Source: Flavobacteriales bacterium (GTDB taxonomy: Bacteria; Bacteroidota; Bacteroidia; Flavobacteriales; ECT2AJA-044). Taken from it: a stretch of 55,137 bases of DNA. Shown here one piece after another: positions 54,254-55,137 of the stretch. The stretch lies in assembly GCA_021296215.1 (NCBI GenBank), contig JAGWBA010000006.1, positions 1-55,137 on the forward strand. Reading direction: 5' to 3'. Both the position numbers and the translations under genes were made by a program. Positions within the stretch are counted from its first letter, which is position 1, and each line of letters begins with the position of its first letter. The notes under the pieces were generated by a model that made no database searches, was not told the DNA's origin, and was given only the letters and a program-made list of their open reading frames with translations.

Positions 54254-54856
54254 ATGGAAGATTTGATGACGAATACTGAAGAGATCAAGAAAGCGAGGAC
54301 CGAAACAGAAGTGTCGGACCTACTGTGCAAGCGGTGGAGCGGTCGAGCCTATACGGGTGAGCCGTTGACCGATGAGCAAGTTCTGACCTTGATCGAAGCG
54401 GCCCATTGGGCGCCGAGCTCCATGAATGAGCAGCCTTGGAAGTACTATTTCGCACTTCAGGGAACGGCAGCATTCAATGAGATGTGGACATTGCTCATGG
54501 ACGGAAACAAGCCTTGGGTTAAGGAAGCCGGAGCTCTTGTACTCTGTACCTCACGCCGTCATTTCGAGCGCAATGGAATGCCCAATCGCCACTACATGCA
54601 CGATGCCGGAGCCGCTAATATGCAGTTCACCATTCAGGCTACTGAAATGGGACTCAATGTGCACATGCTCGGTGGATATCACCACACTGATACGGTGAAA
54701 CGCTTCGGACTCGACGAGCACGAAGAGCCGGTGTGCTTCCTCGCAGTCGGGCCTCGAGGCGATGTAAAACAATTGGAAGAGCCTTTTAAGAGCCGCGAGA
54801 TCGCGGAACGAAAACGCAAACCCCTAAACCAAATCGCCGTCCGGAAAGAATTCTGA
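54254..54856 (+). CDS. Nitroreductase-family FMN oxidoreductase
   Basis: A 200-aa flavoprotein. RWSGRAYTGEPLTDEQVLTL and AAHWAPSSMNEQPWKYYF are the N-terminal FMN-contact segments, followed by HDAGAANMQFTIQATEMGLN and a shortened C-terminus (AVGPRGD). These match the nitroreductase superfamily, possibly NAD(P)H-dependent reduction of nitro or quinone compounds. It starts 2 nt after the pirin remnant and is followed by a terminator. Confidence 0.9.
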   Translation: MEDLMTNTEEIKKARTETEVSDLLCKRWSGRAYTGEPLTDEQVLTLIEAAHWAPSSMNEQPWKYYFALQGTAAFNEMWTLLMDGNKPWVKEAGALVLCTSRRHFERNGMPNRHYMHDAGAANMQFTIQATEMGLNVHMLGGYHHTDTVKRFGLDEHEEPVCFLAVGPRGDVKQLEEPFKSREIAERKRKPLNQIAVRKEF

Positions 54857-54881
54857 TCGTTTAATATATATCACAACGAAA

Positions 54882-54901
54882 AGGCTCCCGACCGGGAGCC
54901 T
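54882..54901 (+). terminator. Terminator after the nitroreductase gene
   Basis: AGGCTCCC and GGGAGCCT form an 8-bp stem around GACC, 25 nt after the stop. The U-tract (CTTATAGTT) is weak, so termination may be partial. Confidence 0.65.
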
Positions 54902-54905
54902 CTTA

Positions 54906-55137
54906 TAGTTATAGAGGATTAGAAAGAGGTCATAAGAGTTGTTGATATTCGAGACTTTAATGGCCGGTGTACGAACTGATGTGGGGTTTGGTAAGCGATG
55001 CTATACCGAAAAAAAGGAACGGCCGTACACGTTTTATAGTTCTCGAAGAATCTGAACGGCACTTAAGGCAGTTAATACTAGCCGGGATAAGACAAAAGGA
55101 TAGATGCAAGGGAACTAGCCTTCACTAAATACTTTGT
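54906..55137. other. Unassigned 3' edge
   Basis: No supported gene. It contains an imperfect inverted pair: GTGTACG (54967-54973) and CGTACAC (55024-55030). A 31-codon open frame starts at 54960 but resembles nothing I recognise. The composition is more mixed and AT-rich than the coding regions. It could be the far end of an intergenic region whose gene lies beyond the window. Confidence 0.35.

Noticed and set aside
54960-55055. 31-codon reading frame on the plus strand
   Set aside because: Short, no recognisable motif, no promoter or start context that I can defend.

Overview
The window is a gene-dense stretch of a Bacteroidota chromosome, most likely Flavobacteriales-like (inferred). The evidence is the type IX secretion system (T9SS) regulator PorX, two very large SprB/PKD-type adhesins with T9SS C-terminal sorting domains, a fused LpxC-FabZ, a DUF5522 mini-protein, DUF3857 transglutaminases, and promoters with the Bacteroidota -7 box TAnnTTTG. 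No tRNA, rRNA, CRISPR array, phage or insertion sequence is visible.

Layout. 1-440 is a non-coding, repeat-rich edge. 441-3531 (-) is a housekeeping operon: hpt, adk, obgE, a PAP2 phosphatase and crcB. 3597-6421 (+) is purK, an AAA/ATPase_2 gene and purE. 6511-16504 (+) holds a 2355-aa T9SS adhesin and a second, broken adhesin. 16579-19130 (+) is a two-gene outer-membrane unit, one protein of which carries a ComEA-like helix-hairpin-helix. 19141-23973 (-) has a lipoprotein, a broken hybrid histidine kinase, urocanase and a 53-aa DUF5522 protein. 24021-25922 (+) has a PLP desulfhydrase/deaminase and a LysM glucosaminidase. 25919-30280 (-) has a DUF3352-like lipoprotein, rnhB and a glycosyltransferase. 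30343-35085 (+) is an envelope polysaccharide cluster: flippase, sulfotransferase, chain-length protein, ligase/polymerase. 35129-40994 (-) is efp, an ABC ATPase, the lipid A genes lpxA, lpxC/fabZ and lpxD, and an HD hydrolase. 41041-44643 (+) is porX, tsaE, ald and a DUF4258 gene, closed by a strong terminator. 44748-51914 (+) is a three-gene overlapping envelope operon: TPR-MORN protein, transglutaminase, catalytically dead paralogue. 51914-54856 (+) is a small regulatory/redox group in which three successive genes carry one-base lesions.

Most of the window concerns the cell surface: lipid A, a possibly sulfated polysaccharide, secreted adhesins and the regulator of their secretion system. 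The most unusual signals are not genes. (1) At least sixteen perfect mini-hairpins share one design, a stem of 5 bp or more closed by C-G around a GNA triloop. They are concentrated in two intergenic islands but also occur inside genes. (2) Four genes have a TAnnTTTG box exactly 5 nt before their start codon, which implies leaderless mRNAs; one divergent pair is arranged as a mirror image. (3) Five genes are broken by single-base changes, either recent gene decay or residual assembly error.
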